DNA of 64,000 bases from Nonomuraea ceibae (GCF_019396325.1 NZ_JAHKRO010000005.1:1-64000), one strand, 5' to 3'; shown: positions 9,260 to 18,540, counted from the stretch's first letter. Made by a program: numbers and translations. Notes: generated by a model not told the origin, from the sequence alone.

Positions 9260-9357
9260 TGGCTTGGTTACGCTTTGCTTGCGATTCGTGACTCCGCCCG
9301 TACGGGCTGTCCTTCTTCTGTAGCGTGAGCCCCAGGAGTCGACGTGGAGGCGAGTGG

Positions 9358-9465
9358 ATGTTGAAGGCAATGGTCGCCAGGCTGTTCACGGCCGCCGTGC
9401 TCATCGCCCCCGTGGTCGCGGTGATCGCGGGCGGAGCGCTGCCGCCAGGGGTTTCCTGGACCTGA
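9358..9465 (+). CDS. Small single-span membrane peptide (35 aa)
   Basis: ATG 9358 is preceded by GGAGG at 9346-9350 (spacing 7) and by a TAGCGT -10-like box at 9321-9326. The 35-residue product has a positively charged start, a continuous hydrophobic segment (about residues 9-27) and a short polar tail ending at TGA 9463-9465. It lies 18 bases before the HD-GYP gene, so it is likely the first gene of that operon. No known function. I support it by ribosome-binding site, codon composition and position. Confidence 0.6.
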   Translation: MLKAMVARLFTAAVLIAPVVAVIAGGALPPGVSWT

Positions 9466-9483
9466 TGCGCGTGGGGGGCCGCA

Positions 9484-10839
9484 ATGCGTGATCTGCCGTG
9501 GCCCGCGAGGGTCTACCTGCTGGGCGTCATCGGCGCCGCGGCGGCCCTCATCGGGCGCAGCGTGGTCACCTCCGGTGCGCTGGTGGCGCCGGACAATCTC
9601 GACGTGCTGCTCGTGCTCGTGCTGCTGTTCCTGGTGTGCGAGTCGATGCCGACGCTGCTCAACGTGGAGCAGTTCGCGGTGTCGGTCAGCTTCTCGGCCG
9701 CGCTGGCCGCGGTGGTGCTGATCGGCCCGGAGGGGGCGGCGCTCGTCGGGCTCACCGCCGTGCTCAGCGTCCGTCCTGGGCTGCCGCTGATCAAACGGGT
9801 GTTCAACGGGGCCCAGTTCGCCATCTGCGGCTTCGCGGCCGGCGGCGTGTACGTGTGGCTCGGCGGCGCGGTCGGCGTGCCCGAGGTCGCCGCCTTCGAC
9901 GACCTGATCGGCCCCTACGCCGCGGCCACCGCCGTGTTCGTGCCGCTCAACATCCTGCTCACGCTCACCATGATCAGGCTGGCCACCCACGTCAGGGCCG
10001 AGGAGGTGCCGCTGCGCGGGCTTGCCCAGTTCCTGCTGTCCTACCTGGGCTACGGCACGTTCGGGCTGCTGGTGGCCGGGCTGTGGGCGACCGTGCAGTC
10101 GATCTCGGCCGTGCTCGTGCTGGTGCCGCTGTTCGTCGCGCGCTGGGCCTTCGGCCAGTATCACGCGCAGCAGCGCTCCTACGACGCCACGATGGCCGCC
10201 CTGTGCCAGGCCGTGGAGACCAAGGACTACTACACCAGAGGCCACTGCACCCGGGTCTCGCTCGCCTCCACCATGATCGCGCAGGAGGTCGGCATGGGCA
10301 TGGAACGGCTGCGCGCCATCCGCTACGCCGGCATGCTGCACGACGTGGGCAAGCTCGGCGTGCCGACCAAGGTGCTGCAGAAGGACGGGCCGCTGACCGA
10401 GGAGGAGTTCGCCGCGATCCAGCTCCATCCGATGCGCGGGCTGGAGATCGTGCAGGGCATCGACTTCCTCGACGAGGCGTTCGCCGGGATCATGCACCAC
10501 CACGAGCGCCACGACGGCAAGGGCTATCCGATGGGGCTGGCCGCCGACGAGATCCCGGAGTTCGCCCGGATCATCGCCGTGGCCGACGCGTTCGACTCGA
10601 TGACCTCCGACCGCTCCTACCGGGGCGCCCGGCCGGTCGAGGTGGCGGTGGAGGAGCTGCGCAAGGGCGCCGGCACCCAGTTCGACCCGGTCATGGTGGC
10701 CGCGTTCGTCAAGGCGCTGGAGCACAACCCGTGGCAGCCGCCGCGCCGCGTCGACCCGCCGACGCCCGAGGACGCCGAGACGCACATCAAGGACCATGAC
10801 GACCCGACGATGCCCATCGAAGTGGTGACGGGGCAGTGA
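9484..10839 (+). CDS. Membrane HD-GYP domain phosphohydrolase
   Basis: This 451-residue protein has several hydrophobic segments in its first ~220 residues (a MASE-like membrane sensor region), followed by an HD-GYP domain. The metal-binding HD is His286-Asp287 in MLHDVGKLG. The defining second motif HHHERHDGKGYP (338-349) is intact. HD-GYP proteins hydrolyse cyclic dinucleotides such as c-di-GMP, so this copy looks catalytically competent. It is followed with a GTGA overlap by a degenerate paralogue, which suggests the two act as a pair. Confidence 0.88.
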   Translation: MRDLPWPARVYLLGVIGAAAALIGRSVVTSGALVAPDNLDVLLVLVLLFLVCESMPTLLNVEQFAVSVSFSAALAAVVLIGPEGAALVGLTAVLSVRPGLPLIKRVFNGAQFAICGFAAGGVYVWLGGAVGVPEVAAFDDLIGPYAAATAVFVPLNILLTLTMIRLATHVRAEEVPLRGLAQFLLSYLGYGTFGLLVAGLWATVQSISAVLVLVPLFVARWAFGQYHAQQRSYDATMAALCQAVETKDYYTRGHCTRVSLASTMIAQEVGMGMERLRAIRYAGMLHDVGKLGVPTKVLQKDGPLTEEEFAAIQLHPMRGLEIVQGIDFLDEAFAGIMHHHERHDGKGYPMGLAADEIPEFARIIAVADAFDSMTSDRSYRGARPVEVAVEELRKGAGTQFDPVMVAAFVKALEHNPWQPPRRVDPPTPEDAETHIKDHDDPTMPIEVVTGQ

Positions 10840-12089
10840 CCTACCAGCGGCTGGGCACCGGCCGGCTTCTCCTCGTCGGCGCGGCCGGGCTCGTCTCCGT
10901 GGCCGGGATCGCGCACACCTCGGCCGTCGGGCTCGACCGGCCGGAGATCGCGGTCGGGTTCGGCGCGCTGATCGCGGTCGGCGAGCTGGCCAGGCTCACC
11001 ATGCCGGGCAACCGCGAGGTCGCCCCGATCGGCGCCGCCGCCGCGCTCGGCTACACGCTGCTGCTCGACCTCAGCCAGGTCCCGCTGCGCCACTCCGCGC
11101 TCCAGGTCGTGGCCGTGATCGCGGTCGGCATGATCGCGGGCGCGCTGCCCCACCTGGCCGTCGGGCGTCCGCCGCGCCTCGACGCCATGGCCCGCCGCCT
11201 GCTCACCGCCGCGCTGCTGGCTTTCGCCTTCCGCCCGCTGGCCGACCCCCTCTACCGGCTCACCCAGGGCGAGTCGGGCACGTGGTGGCCGGCTCTCGGC
11301 CTGATGGTGGCGCTCACCAGCCTCTCGCTGCTGATCGACGTGGTGGTCGCCGCGATGCTGCGGGCCGAGGAGATGCGCACCGCGTTCCGGGTGGCCGTGC
11401 GCGACGAGATCAACGTCGCCTTCCCGCTCGGGGTCGCCGTCGCCTCCTCCGGCGTGCTGCTCGCGCTGGCCACCCACAGCATGGACCTGGTGGCGCTGCT
11501 CGTTTTCGCGGCCCCGCTGCTCGTCACCCAGGTGGCCTTCCGCAAGTACGCCGGCATCCGGGCCACCTACCTGCAGACCGTGCGCGCCCTGTCGCGGGTC
11601 ACCGAGGTCGGCGGCTACGTCGAGCCCGGCCACTCGCGCCGGGTCAGCCGCCTGGCCGTGGCGATCGGCAGGGAGCTGGGCATGGCCGAGCCGGAGCTGC
11701 TGGAGCTGGAGTACGCCGCGCTCATGCACGACATCGGCCAGCTCTCGCTGCGCGACCCGATCCCCGGCGGCGCGACCGTCCTGACCGACCCCGAGCAGGC
11801 GCGCAGCATCGCCGAGCTGGGCGCCGAGGTGATCAGGCAGACCGGCGTGCTCGACCGGGTGGCCGATCTGGTCAGCCGCCAGTGCGACCCGGTGAGCGAG
11901 GACCCGCCGCTGTCGAGCCGCATCATCAAGGTGGCCAACGCCTACGACGACCTGCTCGGCGGCTCGACCGACCGCGACCGCGCGGGCGCCGCCCTGGAGC
12001 GGCTCAGGCTCGCCGCCGGCACCGCGTACGATGCGGAGGCGGTCGAGGCGCTGGCCCGCGTCACCGGCCGCACGGCCCTGCGGCGCTGA
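10836..12089 (+). CDS. Degenerate HD-domain membrane protein, paralogue of upstream HD-GYP
   Basis: This 417-residue protein has the same layout as its neighbour: about eight hydrophobic segments, then an HD domain with LMHDIGQLSL (His298-Asp299). The HHExxxGxGYP motif is missing: the corresponding region reads SRQCDPVSEDPP before the conserved RIIKVANAYDD. It has therefore probably lost c-di-GMP hydrolase activity and may regulate or pair with the intact copy. The GTG start overlaps the upstream stop (GTGA), so the pair is translationally coupled. Confidence 0.82.
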   Translation: MTYQRLGTGRLLLVGAAGLVSVAGIAHTSAVGLDRPEIAVGFGALIAVGELARLTMPGNREVAPIGAAAALGYTLLLDLSQVPLRHSALQVVAVIAVGMIAGALPHLAVGRPPRLDAMARRLLTAALLAFAFRPLADPLYRLTQGESGTWWPALGLMVALTSLSLLIDVVVAAMLRAEEMRTAFRVAVRDEINVAFPLGVAVASSGVLLALATHSMDLVALLVFAAPLLVTQVAFRKYAGIRATYLQTVRALSRVTEVGGYVEPGHSRRVSRLAVAIGRELGMAEPELLELEYAALMHDIGQLSLRDPIPGGATVLTDPEQARSIAELGAEVIRQTGVLDRVADLVSRQCDPVSEDPPLSSRIIKVANAYDDLLGGSTDRDRAGAALERLRLAAGTAYDAEAVEALARVTGRTALRR

Positions 12090-12106
12090 CGGCGGGGTTT
12101 TCGGTC

Positions 12107-12291
12107 CTGTAGATTCCCGCACTACGGCCCCTTCGCGCACGTGCCACGGCGCTGTAGGTCCTCGCAGTACGGTGCGCCCGCTCACGGGTTTCGGCACTGC
12201 CTCATTTGTAGGAAACCTACAGATCCGATTGTCCGGATCGGTGGTTTCGGGGGAAAGGGCTGGCGGCCCCGGCGGTCGTAGGGTTGGCGAC
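12107..12291 (+). promoter_or_regulatory. Repeated TGTAG inverted-repeat elements and promoter of biotin carboxylase gene
   Basis: Three related elements begin with TGTAG at 12108, 12153 and 12207. The first two share a CTGTAG-N8-GCA-N-TAC layout and the third is a perfect palindrome, TGTAGG-AAA-CCTACA (12207-12221). It is followed directly by a second inverted repeat, GATCCG-N6-CGGATC. A TAGGGT -10 box (12279-12284) ends seven bases before GTG 12292. The elements are candidate operators for this gene. Confidence 0.5.
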
Positions 12292-13680
12292 GTGCTTAAT
12301 GAGACGCTCGGACCCGTCCTGATCGCCAACCGAGGGGAGATCGCGCGCCGGATCATCCGCACGGTCCAGCGGCTGGGCCTGCGCGCCATAGCGGTCCACT
12401 CCGAGGCCGACGCCGACCTGCCGTACGTGCGCGAGGCCGACGAGGCCGTGCTGATCGGGCCGGCCAACCCCGCGCAGAGCTACCTCGACCCGGTCAAGGT
12501 GCTGGAGGCGGCCCGCGCCACGGGCGCCCGGGCGATCCACCCCGGCTACGGGTTCCTGGCCGAGAACGCGGGCTTCGCCGAGGCCGTCATCGCCGCGGGC
12601 ATGGTGTGGATCGGCCCCGCCCCCGAGGCCATCGACCGGATGGGCGACAAGATCAACGCCCGTAACCTCATGGAGGACGCCGGCGTCCCGGTGGCCGCCG
12701 GCACCCGTGAGCCCGTCACCGACCTGGGCCTGGCCATGACGGCGGCCAAGGAGATCGGCTATCCCGTCATGGTCAAGACCGCCGGAGGCGGCGGCGGGAT
12801 CGGCATGAGCGTCGCGCATGACGACGACGAGCTGGCCAAGGCGTTCGACCAGGCGTCCCGGGCGGCGCTGCGGTTCGCGGCGGCTGCGGCGGCGGGCGGC
12901 GCGGGCGACGTGCTCGCCGGTCCGGCCATCCTGCTGGAGCGCTACATCGAGCGGGCCCGCCACGTCGAGGTGCAGATCCTCGGCCGCCCCGACGGCACCG
13001 TCGTGGCGCTGGGCGAGCGCGACTGCTCGGTGCAGCGCCGCCACCAGAAGGTCGTGGAGGAGACGCCGTCGCCCGGCATCACGCCCGAGCTGCGCGAGCG
13101 CATGCTGGCCGCGGCCGTGCGCGCCGGCGAGGCCGTCGGCTATCTCGGCGCCGGCACCGTGGAGTGCCTGGTCGACGCCGACGCCCAGGACTTCGTCTTC
13201 CTGGAGATGAACACCCGGCTCCAGGTGGAGCACCCGGTCACCGAGCTCGTCACCGGCCTCGACCTGGTCGAGCTGCAGCTGCGGGTCGCCGCCGGGGAGA
13301 GCCCCGAGATCACGCCCGAGGTCAGCGGGCACGCCATCGAGTTCCGCGTGTACGCCGAGGACCCCAAGCGGTTCTTCCCCGGACCTGGCAAGATCACCGC
13401 ATGGACCGAGCCCGCGGGCGACGGCGTGCGCGTCGACTCGGGCTACGAGTCGGGCAACACGGTCACCCCGTTCTACGACCCGCTCATGGCCAAGCTCTGC
13501 GTGCACGGCGCCACCCGCGCCGAGGCGCTGGAGCGGGCCCGCGAGGCGGTGGCCGGGTTCACCGTCGAGGGGCCCAAGAACAACCTGCCGTTCTGCGCGG
13601 AGCTGCTGGACAACGACGAGTTCGTCACCGGCGACTATGACACGGGCCTGGTAGGGCGGATGCGCGCCAAGCGTGCGTAA
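12292..13680 (+). CDS. Biotin carboxylase subunit of an acyl-CoA carboxylase
   Basis: The protein carboxylates biotin on a carrier using ATP and bicarbonate. Its 462 residues cover the biotin-carboxylase N-domain (PVLIANRGEIARRIIRT), the ATP-grasp domain with the glycine-rich KTAGGGGGIGMS loop, the catalytic EMNTRLQVEHPVTE signature and the C-domain ending in GPKNNLPF. It lacks a fused carrier domain; the 70-residue carrier gene follows 32 bases later. GTG 12292 is chosen because TAGGGT lies seven bases upstream. No carboxyltransferase gene is adjacent. Confidence 0.92.
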   Translation: MLNETLGPVLIANRGEIARRIIRTVQRLGLRAIAVHSEADADLPYVREADEAVLIGPANPAQSYLDPVKVLEAARATGARAIHPGYGFLAENAGFAEAVIAAGMVWIGPAPEAIDRMGDKINARNLMEDAGVPVAAGTREPVTDLGLAMTAAKEIGYPVMVKTAGGGGGIGMSVAHDDDELAKAFDQASRAALRFAAAAAAGGAGDVLAGPAILLERYIERARHVEVQILGRPDGTVVALGERDCSVQRRHQKVVEETPSPGITPELRERMLAAAVRAGEAVGYLGAGTVECLVDADAQDFVFLEMNTRLQVEHPVTELVTGLDLVELQLRVAAGESPEITPEVSGHAIEFRVYAEDPKRFFPGPGKITAWTEPAGDGVRVDSGYESGNTVTPFYDPLMAKLCVHGATRAEALERAREAVAGFTVEGPKNNLPFCAELLDNDEFVTGDYDTGLVGRMRAKRA

Positions 13681-13712
13681 GACTGTTGGATCATTGGAAG
13701 AGGGGAGTCGCG

Positions 13713-13925
13713 GTGGCTGAGGTCCGAGCTGAGATGGTGGCGAACGTGTGGAAGGTCGTCGTCCGGGAGGGCGACGAGGTTTCCGACGGTGACACGCTGG
13801 TCATCCTGGAGTCGATGAAGATGGAGATCCCGGTGCTCGCCGAGGACGACGGCGTGGTGGCCCAGCTCAAGGTGGCCGAGGGCGACGTGATCCAGGAAGG
13901 CGACCTGATCGCCGTCATCGAGTGA
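13713..13925 (+). CDS. Minimal biotin/lipoyl carrier protein (TB7.3-like)
   Basis: This 70-residue protein consists only of a biotinyl domain. The lysine in ESMKME is the biotinylation site. It resembles the mycobacterial biotinylated protein TB7.3 (Rv3221c), which also lies beside the sigH/rshA and pdtaS genes. GTG 13713 has AGGGGAG five bases upstream; an in-frame ATG at 13686 lacks such a site. It probably accepts CO2 from the biotin carboxylase encoded just upstream. Its 3' end overlaps the convergent thioesterase gene by 11 bases. Confidence 0.9.
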   Translation: MAEVRAEMVANVWKVVVREGDEVSDGDTLVILESMKMEIPVLAEDDGVVAQLKVAEGDVIQEGDLIAVIE

Positions 13926-14295
13926 CGCGCGCCAGAAACCTCTCGCGGTCGACGACGACGCGCTCGATCACGCCTCTGGCGACGAGCGCGTGTTTGTCGC
14001 TGGCCTGGAAGCCGAAGACCAGCCGCCTGCCGTCGACCTCGGTCAGCTCCACGCCGATGCTCACGTGGGCGCCGACGGGGCTGGCCGCCAGGTGTTCGAG
14101 CTCGACCCGGGTGCCGACCGACGTCTCGCCCGGCTTGAGGTGCGGGGCCGCGGCCTGGAGGGTCGCCTGCTCGGCCAGCGCCAGCAGGCGCGGCGTGGCG
14201 AGCACGGGCACGTCGCCGCTGCCGATCTTCTCGGCGGTGTCGCTCCGCTCGACCATGGTGAGCAGCTGGGAGCGGAGACCCGGAGCGAGCGTCAT
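13915..14295 (-). CDS. Hotdog thioesterase, FlK-like
   Basis: This 126-residue hotdog-fold protein resembles the fluoroacetyl-CoA-thioesterase (FlK)-like family: VPVLATPRLLALAEQATLQAAAPHLKPGETSVGTRVELEHLAASPVG, then GRRLVFGFQASDKHALVARGVIERVVV. Family members hydrolyse short acyl-CoAs or act as housekeeping thioesterases. There is no evidence for fluoroacetate specificity. ATG 14295 has TAAGCT ending six bases upstream (leaderless). Confidence 0.8.
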   Translation of the reverse strand: MTLAPGLRSQLLTMVERSDTAEKIGSGDVPVLATPRLLALAEQATLQAAAPHLKPGETSVGTRVELEHLAASPVGAHVSIGVELTEVDGRRLVFGFQASDKHALVARGVIERVVVDRERFLARVTR

Positions 14296-14525
14296 GCCGT
14301 CAGCTTAGTGTGGCGCGGTGATCTGTCCGAAACCGGGACAAGCAGGGTTCGCAGGCCGCAGGATAGGGTGGGACAACTTGTGGCATTTGTGTGGCGTGTG
14401 AGGAATGGGAGTCGTACACTCTCCGAGTTCCGTGACCTCCGTGTGACCGCACCGCGACACAAGTTCGCTTTGTTGAGAACCCTGGGGTGGGAGAGGGTCT
14501 AGAGGCAGGGGGTAGCGGGGGAGTC

Positions 14526-16085
14526 ATGGTGGCCCAAGGGACGACGCTTGCGGGGCGGTATCGCCTGGATACCCGCATCGGCGCCGGAGGAATGGGCGAG
14601 GTTTGGCGCGGCGAAGACACCGTCCTCGCGCGGACCGTCGCCGTCAAGGTGCTGCTCCCGGGCCGTATGCAGGACCCCGGTTTCCTCGCCCGCTTCCAGG
14701 GGGAAGCGCGCGCGATGGCGACGATCAACCACCCCGGCGTGGTCGACGTCTACGACTACGGGGTCAGCGGCGACACCGTCTACCTGGTGATGAAGTTCGT
14801 CGACGGCGAACCGCTCGACCGCCTGCTGGGCCGGCTCGGCCGGATCTCGCCGCAGCCCGCCATGGAGCTCATCGCCCAGGCCGCCTCGGCGCTCCAGGCC
14901 GTGCACGACCAGGGCATCGTGCACCGCGACGTCAAGCCGGGCAACCTGCTGGTGCAGCGCGACGGCACGCTCGTCATCACCGACTTCGGCATCGCCCGCT
15001 CCGACCTGGCCAACCGGCTCACCGACGCCGGCATGGTGCTCGGCACCGCCGCCTACTGCGCGCCCGAGCAGGCCGAGGGCGCCCCGGTCACGCCGGCCGT
15101 CGACATCTACGCGCTCGGCGTCGTCGCCTACGAGTGCCTGGCCGGTCAGCGGCCGTTCGACGGCGACAGCCCGGTCACGATCGCGCTCAAGCACATCCGC
15201 GAGGCGCCGCCGCCGCTGCCGCCCGACATCCCCGGGCCGGTGCGCGCGCTGGTCGAGCGGGCCCTGTCGAAGGACCCGGCGCGGCGCTTCCCCAGCGCCA
15301 GGGCGATGAGCGACGCGGCCCGCATGGTCGCCACCGGCGAGATCCCGATGACCCAGGCGGCCCTGCCGACCACCGGCGCCACCATGGCCCCGCCGCCCGA
15401 GGCGTATCAGACGGGCGCGGTGCAGGCTCCTCCCGAGGCCACGACCGTGGCGGGCCAGCGCCAGGGCAGCCGGCGCGCGGCCAAGGCCCCGCGCCGGGGC
15501 GGCCTGGTGGCCGGGCTCGCCGCCGTGCTGGTCCTCGGCGTGGGCGCGGGCGCGGTCGCACTGACCAACATGAGCGCCGAGGGCGACCGGATCGCCCAGC
15601 CGACCCCGACGCCGACGGTCACCGAGTCCAAGCCTAAGAAGCCGACGGAGAAGCCGACGAGGACCCCCCGGGTGAGGCCGTCGACCAAGCCGCCGAGGGA
15701 TCAGTCGATCGGCGACAAGACGACGCCCACCCCCGAGGAGACCGAGCCCACCGAGTCTCCGACCCCGACTCCCACGCCCACCCCGACGAAGACGAACACG
15801 AAGTCCCCCTCGCCGACGCCCAAGCCGAAGAAGGAGGTGCCGTACATCGTCAACATGCCTTACCCGCAGGCCGTGGCCAAGATCAAGCAGGCCGGGTTCG
15901 GGTTCAAGGCCGACGACCAGACCGACGGCACCCTGCCCGACATGTGCAAGATGATCGGCCAGAGCTTCCCCAACGGCGGCGAGATGCTGGAGGTGGGCAA
16001 GACGGTCGAGGCGGTGCTGATCCCCACCCCGACCTGTAACACGCCCACCCCGACCGTGACCGCCACGACCACGGTCAAGCCGTAG
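14526..16085 (+). CDS. Transmembrane Ser/Thr protein kinase with one PASTA-like domain
   Basis: This 519-residue kinase has P-loop GAGGMGEV, ATP-binding Lys41, HRDVKPGN, DFG and APE motifs in residues ~10-270. A transmembrane helix follows (GLVAGLAAVLVLGVGAGAVAL), then a Pro/Thr-rich extracellular linker with a PTPTPTPTP run. It ends in a single PASTA-like domain (PYPQAVAKIKQAGF onward) with two cysteines. PASTA kinases sense peptidoglycan or muropeptides and control growth. It is smaller than PknB-type kinases, which have several PASTA repeats. The MVAQG start follows GGGGGAG closely; GTG 14529 is an equal alternative. Confidence 0.9.
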   Translation: MVAQGTTLAGRYRLDTRIGAGGMGEVWRGEDTVLARTVAVKVLLPGRMQDPGFLARFQGEARAMATINHPGVVDVYDYGVSGDTVYLVMKFVDGEPLDRLLGRLGRISPQPAMELIAQAASALQAVHDQGIVHRDVKPGNLLVQRDGTLVITDFGIARSDLANRLTDAGMVLGTAAYCAPEQAEGAPVTPAVDIYALGVVAYECLAGQRPFDGDSPVTIALKHIREAPPPLPPDIPGPVRALVERALSKDPARRFPSARAMSDAARMVATGEIPMTQAALPTTGATMAPPPEAYQTGAVQAPPEATTVAGQRQGSRRAAKAPRRGGLVAGLAAVLVLGVGAGAVALTNMSAEGDRIAQPTPTPTVTESKPKKPTEKPTRTPRVRPSTKPPRDQSIGDKTTPTPEETEPTESPTPTPTPTPTKTNTKSPSPTPKPKKEVPYIVNMPYPQAVAKIKQAGFGFKADDQTDGTLPDMCKMIGQSFPNGGEMLEVGKTVEAVLIPTPTCNTPTPTVTATTTVKP

Positions 16086-17732
16086 TCACACCCCCGTGGT
16101 GTTGCGGGGGTAGGCGACCTGCGGGTCGGTCGCGATGTTGACCATGTACGGGATGCCGGAGTCGAAGGCGCGGCGCAGCGCGGGCCCGATCTCCGACGCC
16201 TTGGTGACCAGCTCGCCGCCGCCGCCCAGCGCGGTGACCACCTGGTCGTAGCGGCACTGCGGCTGCAGCTCGGCGGCCACGTCGTAGCCGTACAGGAGCT
16301 GCATCGGGTGCTTCTCCAGCCCCCAGATGCCGTTGTTGCCGCAGATCATGACGACCGGGAGCCGGTGCCGGACGAGCGTGTCGACGTCCATGAGGGAGAA
16401 ACCGGCCGCGCCGTCGCCGAGCAGCAGCACCACCTGGGAGGACGGCCTGGCCAGGCGGGCGGCGATGCTGTAGCCGAGTCCGGTGCCGAGGCAGCCGTAC
16501 GGGCCGGGGTCGAGCCAGTTGCCGGGCCGGCGGGGCTCGACGTACTTGCCCGCGTAGGACACGAAGTCGCCGCCGTCGCCGATCACCACGGCGTCGTCGG
16601 CGAGGACCTTGCCGAGCTCGCCGTAGATGCGCATGGGGTGGATCGGGTCGGAGTCGGAGGCGAGCAGGGCGGCGTCGCCGGCGATGGCGGCCGCGGCGGT
16701 GTCGGCGAGCGTGCTGACCCAGCTCTCGTAGCGGCTCGGCTTGACGCCGGCTTCGCCGCAGGCCGTGCCGAGGCTCCACAGGACGACCGACAGGTCGCCG
16801 GCGGCGGAGGCGACGGGCTTCATGTGGGTGGTGATGCCGGACGGCGCGTCGGCGATGTGCACCACCTTGGCCAGCGGGGCGCCGTCCTTGCCGCCGAACC
16901 AGCCGTAGCCGAGGCGGAAGTCGAGCGGGGTGCCGATGACGACGACCAGGTCGGCCTGGGCGAAGGCGAGGCCGCGGGCGCGGGTGACGAGCAGGTCGTG
17001 CCCGGCGGGCAGGATGCCGCGGCCCTGGCCGTTGGGGATGACGGGCAGCCGCCAGGTCTCGGCGAAGTCGCGGGCGGCCTCCTCGGCCCGGTCCATCCAC
17101 ACGTCGGACCCGTACACGAGCACGGGCCGCTCGGCCTCGGCGATCAGGGCGGCGATGGCGCGCAGGTCGTCGGGGTCGGGCTCCAGCGGCGACGGCGACT
17201 GGGTGCTCGGCTCCGGCACGGGGGCGGGCGAGAACAGGTGGTCCATGTGGACGTCGAGGAAGACGGGGCCGCGGTGCGGCGCGACGGCGGTGCGGAAGGC
17301 GGTCTCGACGTCCTGGCCGACGGAGTCGGCGCCGGAGGCGGTGAACGCCAGCTTGGTGATCGGCGTGAACAGCGGCGGGTGGTCCATCTCCTGGAGGGCG
17401 CCGCTGCCCCAGCGCGACTGCGGGGCGCGCCCGCCCAGGACGACGACGGGGGAGCCGTTGAAGTGCGCGGTGGCCACGCCGCTGACGCCGTTGGTGATGC
17501 CGGGCCCGGCGGTCAGCACCGCCAGGCCGGGGTTGCGGGTCAGCCGGGCGGTGGCCTCCGCGGCGAAGACCGCGCTCTGCTCGTGGCGCACGTCGAGGAT
17601 GCGCATGCCCTCGTGCTGGGCGCCGTCGTAAAGGGGAAAGACATGCCCGCCCGACAGGGTGAACATGGTCTCGACACCATAGGCCTTGGACACGGCGACA
17701 GCGGCGTCACCGGCGTGCTTCGCAGACTCCAT
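16086..17732 (-). CDS. Thiamine-diphosphate enzyme, acetolactate-synthase-like (IlvG type)
   Basis: This 548-residue protein resembles the mycobacterial IlvG (Rv1820) branch: FTLSGGH near the N-terminus, catalytic Glu in RHEQSAVFAAEA, LTAGPGITNG, LGGRAP and the C-terminal ThDP-binding GDGAAGFS...NNGIWGLEK. It is annotated acetolactate synthase in relatives, but this branch is separate from biosynthetic IlvB and its reaction is uncertain (2-hydroxyacyl-CoA lyase or oxalyl-CoA decarboxylase relatives). ATG 17732 has TAAGTT six bases upstream. The gene abuts the kinase gene tail to tail with no gap. Confidence 0.8.
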   Translation of the reverse strand: MESAKHAGDAAVAVSKAYGVETMFTLSGGHVFPLYDGAQHEGMRILDVRHEQSAVFAAEATARLTRNPGLAVLTAGPGITNGVSGVATAHFNGSPVVVLGGRAPQSRWGSGALQEMDHPPLFTPITKLAFTASGADSVGQDVETAFRTAVAPHRGPVFLDVHMDHLFSPAPVPEPSTQSPSPLEPDPDDLRAIAALIAEAERPVLVYGSDVWMDRAEEAARDFAETWRLPVIPNGQGRGILPAGHDLLVTRARGLAFAQADLVVVIGTPLDFRLGYGWFGGKDGAPLAKVVHIADAPSGITTHMKPVASAAGDLSVVLWSLGTACGEAGVKPSRYESWVSTLADTAAAAIAGDAALLASDSDPIHPMRIYGELGKVLADDAVVIGDGGDFVSYAGKYVEPRRPGNWLDPGPYGCLGTGLGYSIAARLARPSSQVVLLLGDGAAGFSLMDVDTLVRHRLPVVMICGNNGIWGLEKHPMQLLYGYDVAAELQPQCRYDQVVTALGGGGELVTKASEIGPALRRAFDSGIPYMVNIATDPQVAYPRNTTGV

Positions 17733-17772
17733 GCCGGGAACTTACCAACCAGTCACAAAAGTAAACAGAGCT

Positions 17773-18540
17773 TCAGCAGCATATGGACACCTCGCCGTCG
17801 GGCGTCGAGACGGTGATCTTCCTGGACGAGCCTGGGTCGCTGACCGGGGTCATGATCACCTGTGGCGCGCTGGTCGACAGGTCGTAGGCGCCGGGCGGAA
17901 GCTCCATGTCGATGTTGCCGGAGGTCTTGACGATCGCGCGCACCTCGCTGGGCGGCGTCATGAACGACAGGTCGAGGTCGCCCGAGCTCACCTCCACGTC
18001 CACCTGCTCGCTGCGCAGGGAGTCGCCCCGGACGCTGCCCGACCCGCTCCTGGCGTGCACCTTGCCGGGCAGGTCGTCCAGGCGGACGGCGCCGGAGACG
18101 GTGGCGACGCGGATGTCACCGGCGATGTCGTCGACGGCCAGGAAGCCGGAGGCGGTCCTGGCGTCCACGCTGACGTGCTGCGGCACCAGGACCTGGTAGC
18201 CGATCTCGCAGACCGGCGCGGTCAGGTAGCCGGCGCCTGGGCAGGAGGAGTCCAGGCGCAGGGTCCGGCCGTCCCAGTCCTCCGACACGCTGGGCTTCTC
18301 CTGTGACCAGCGCATCGACCGGATGAGGAGGATCTGCCCGGCTTCGCCCCGATGGACCTGCACGCTCACGGCCCCCTCCCCGATCACGCGCAGCGTGGTC
18401 AGCGCCTCGACCGCGATGACGCGCTCGGTGGTCTCGGTGGGCTCACGGGCGGTGGCGAACCCGCGCCAGATGATCGCGGTCGACACCGTCACCGCGATCA
18501 CGGTCAGCACCGAGCCGAGGGTCAGCCAGAGCGCTCTCAC
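17773..18540 (-). CDS. Membrane-anchored DUF4097-family protein
   Basis: This 255-residue protein has an N-terminal hydrophobic anchor (residues 4-25). A repetitive beta-strand region with TASGFL, TVSGAV, SGSGSV, EVSSGDL and KTSGNI repeats follows, as in DUF4097/adhesin-like beta-helical proteins. It is the third gene of a two-component operon. Its GTG overlaps the response-regulator stop (GTGA). It may be an envelope-stress sensor or effector for that system; the function is inferred from position only. Confidence 0.75.
   Translation of the reverse strand: MRALWLTLGSVLTVIAVTVSTAIIWRGFATAREPTETTERVIAVEALTTLRVIGEGAVSVQVHRGEAGQILLIRSMRWSQEKPSVSEDWDGRTLRLDSSCPGAGYLTAPVCEIGYQVLVPQHVSVDARTASGFLAVDDIAGDIRVATVSGAVRLDDLPGKVHARSGSGSVRGDSLRSEQVDVEVSSGDLDLSFMTPPSEVRAIVKTSGNIDMELPPGAYDLSTSAPQVIMTPVSDPGSSRKITVSTPDGEVSICC

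Noticed and set aside
14399..14432. GGAAT...GTT before the Ser/Thr kinase gene as a sigma-R promoter
   Set aside because: The spacer is 20 bases rather than 18, and the -35 match is incomplete.
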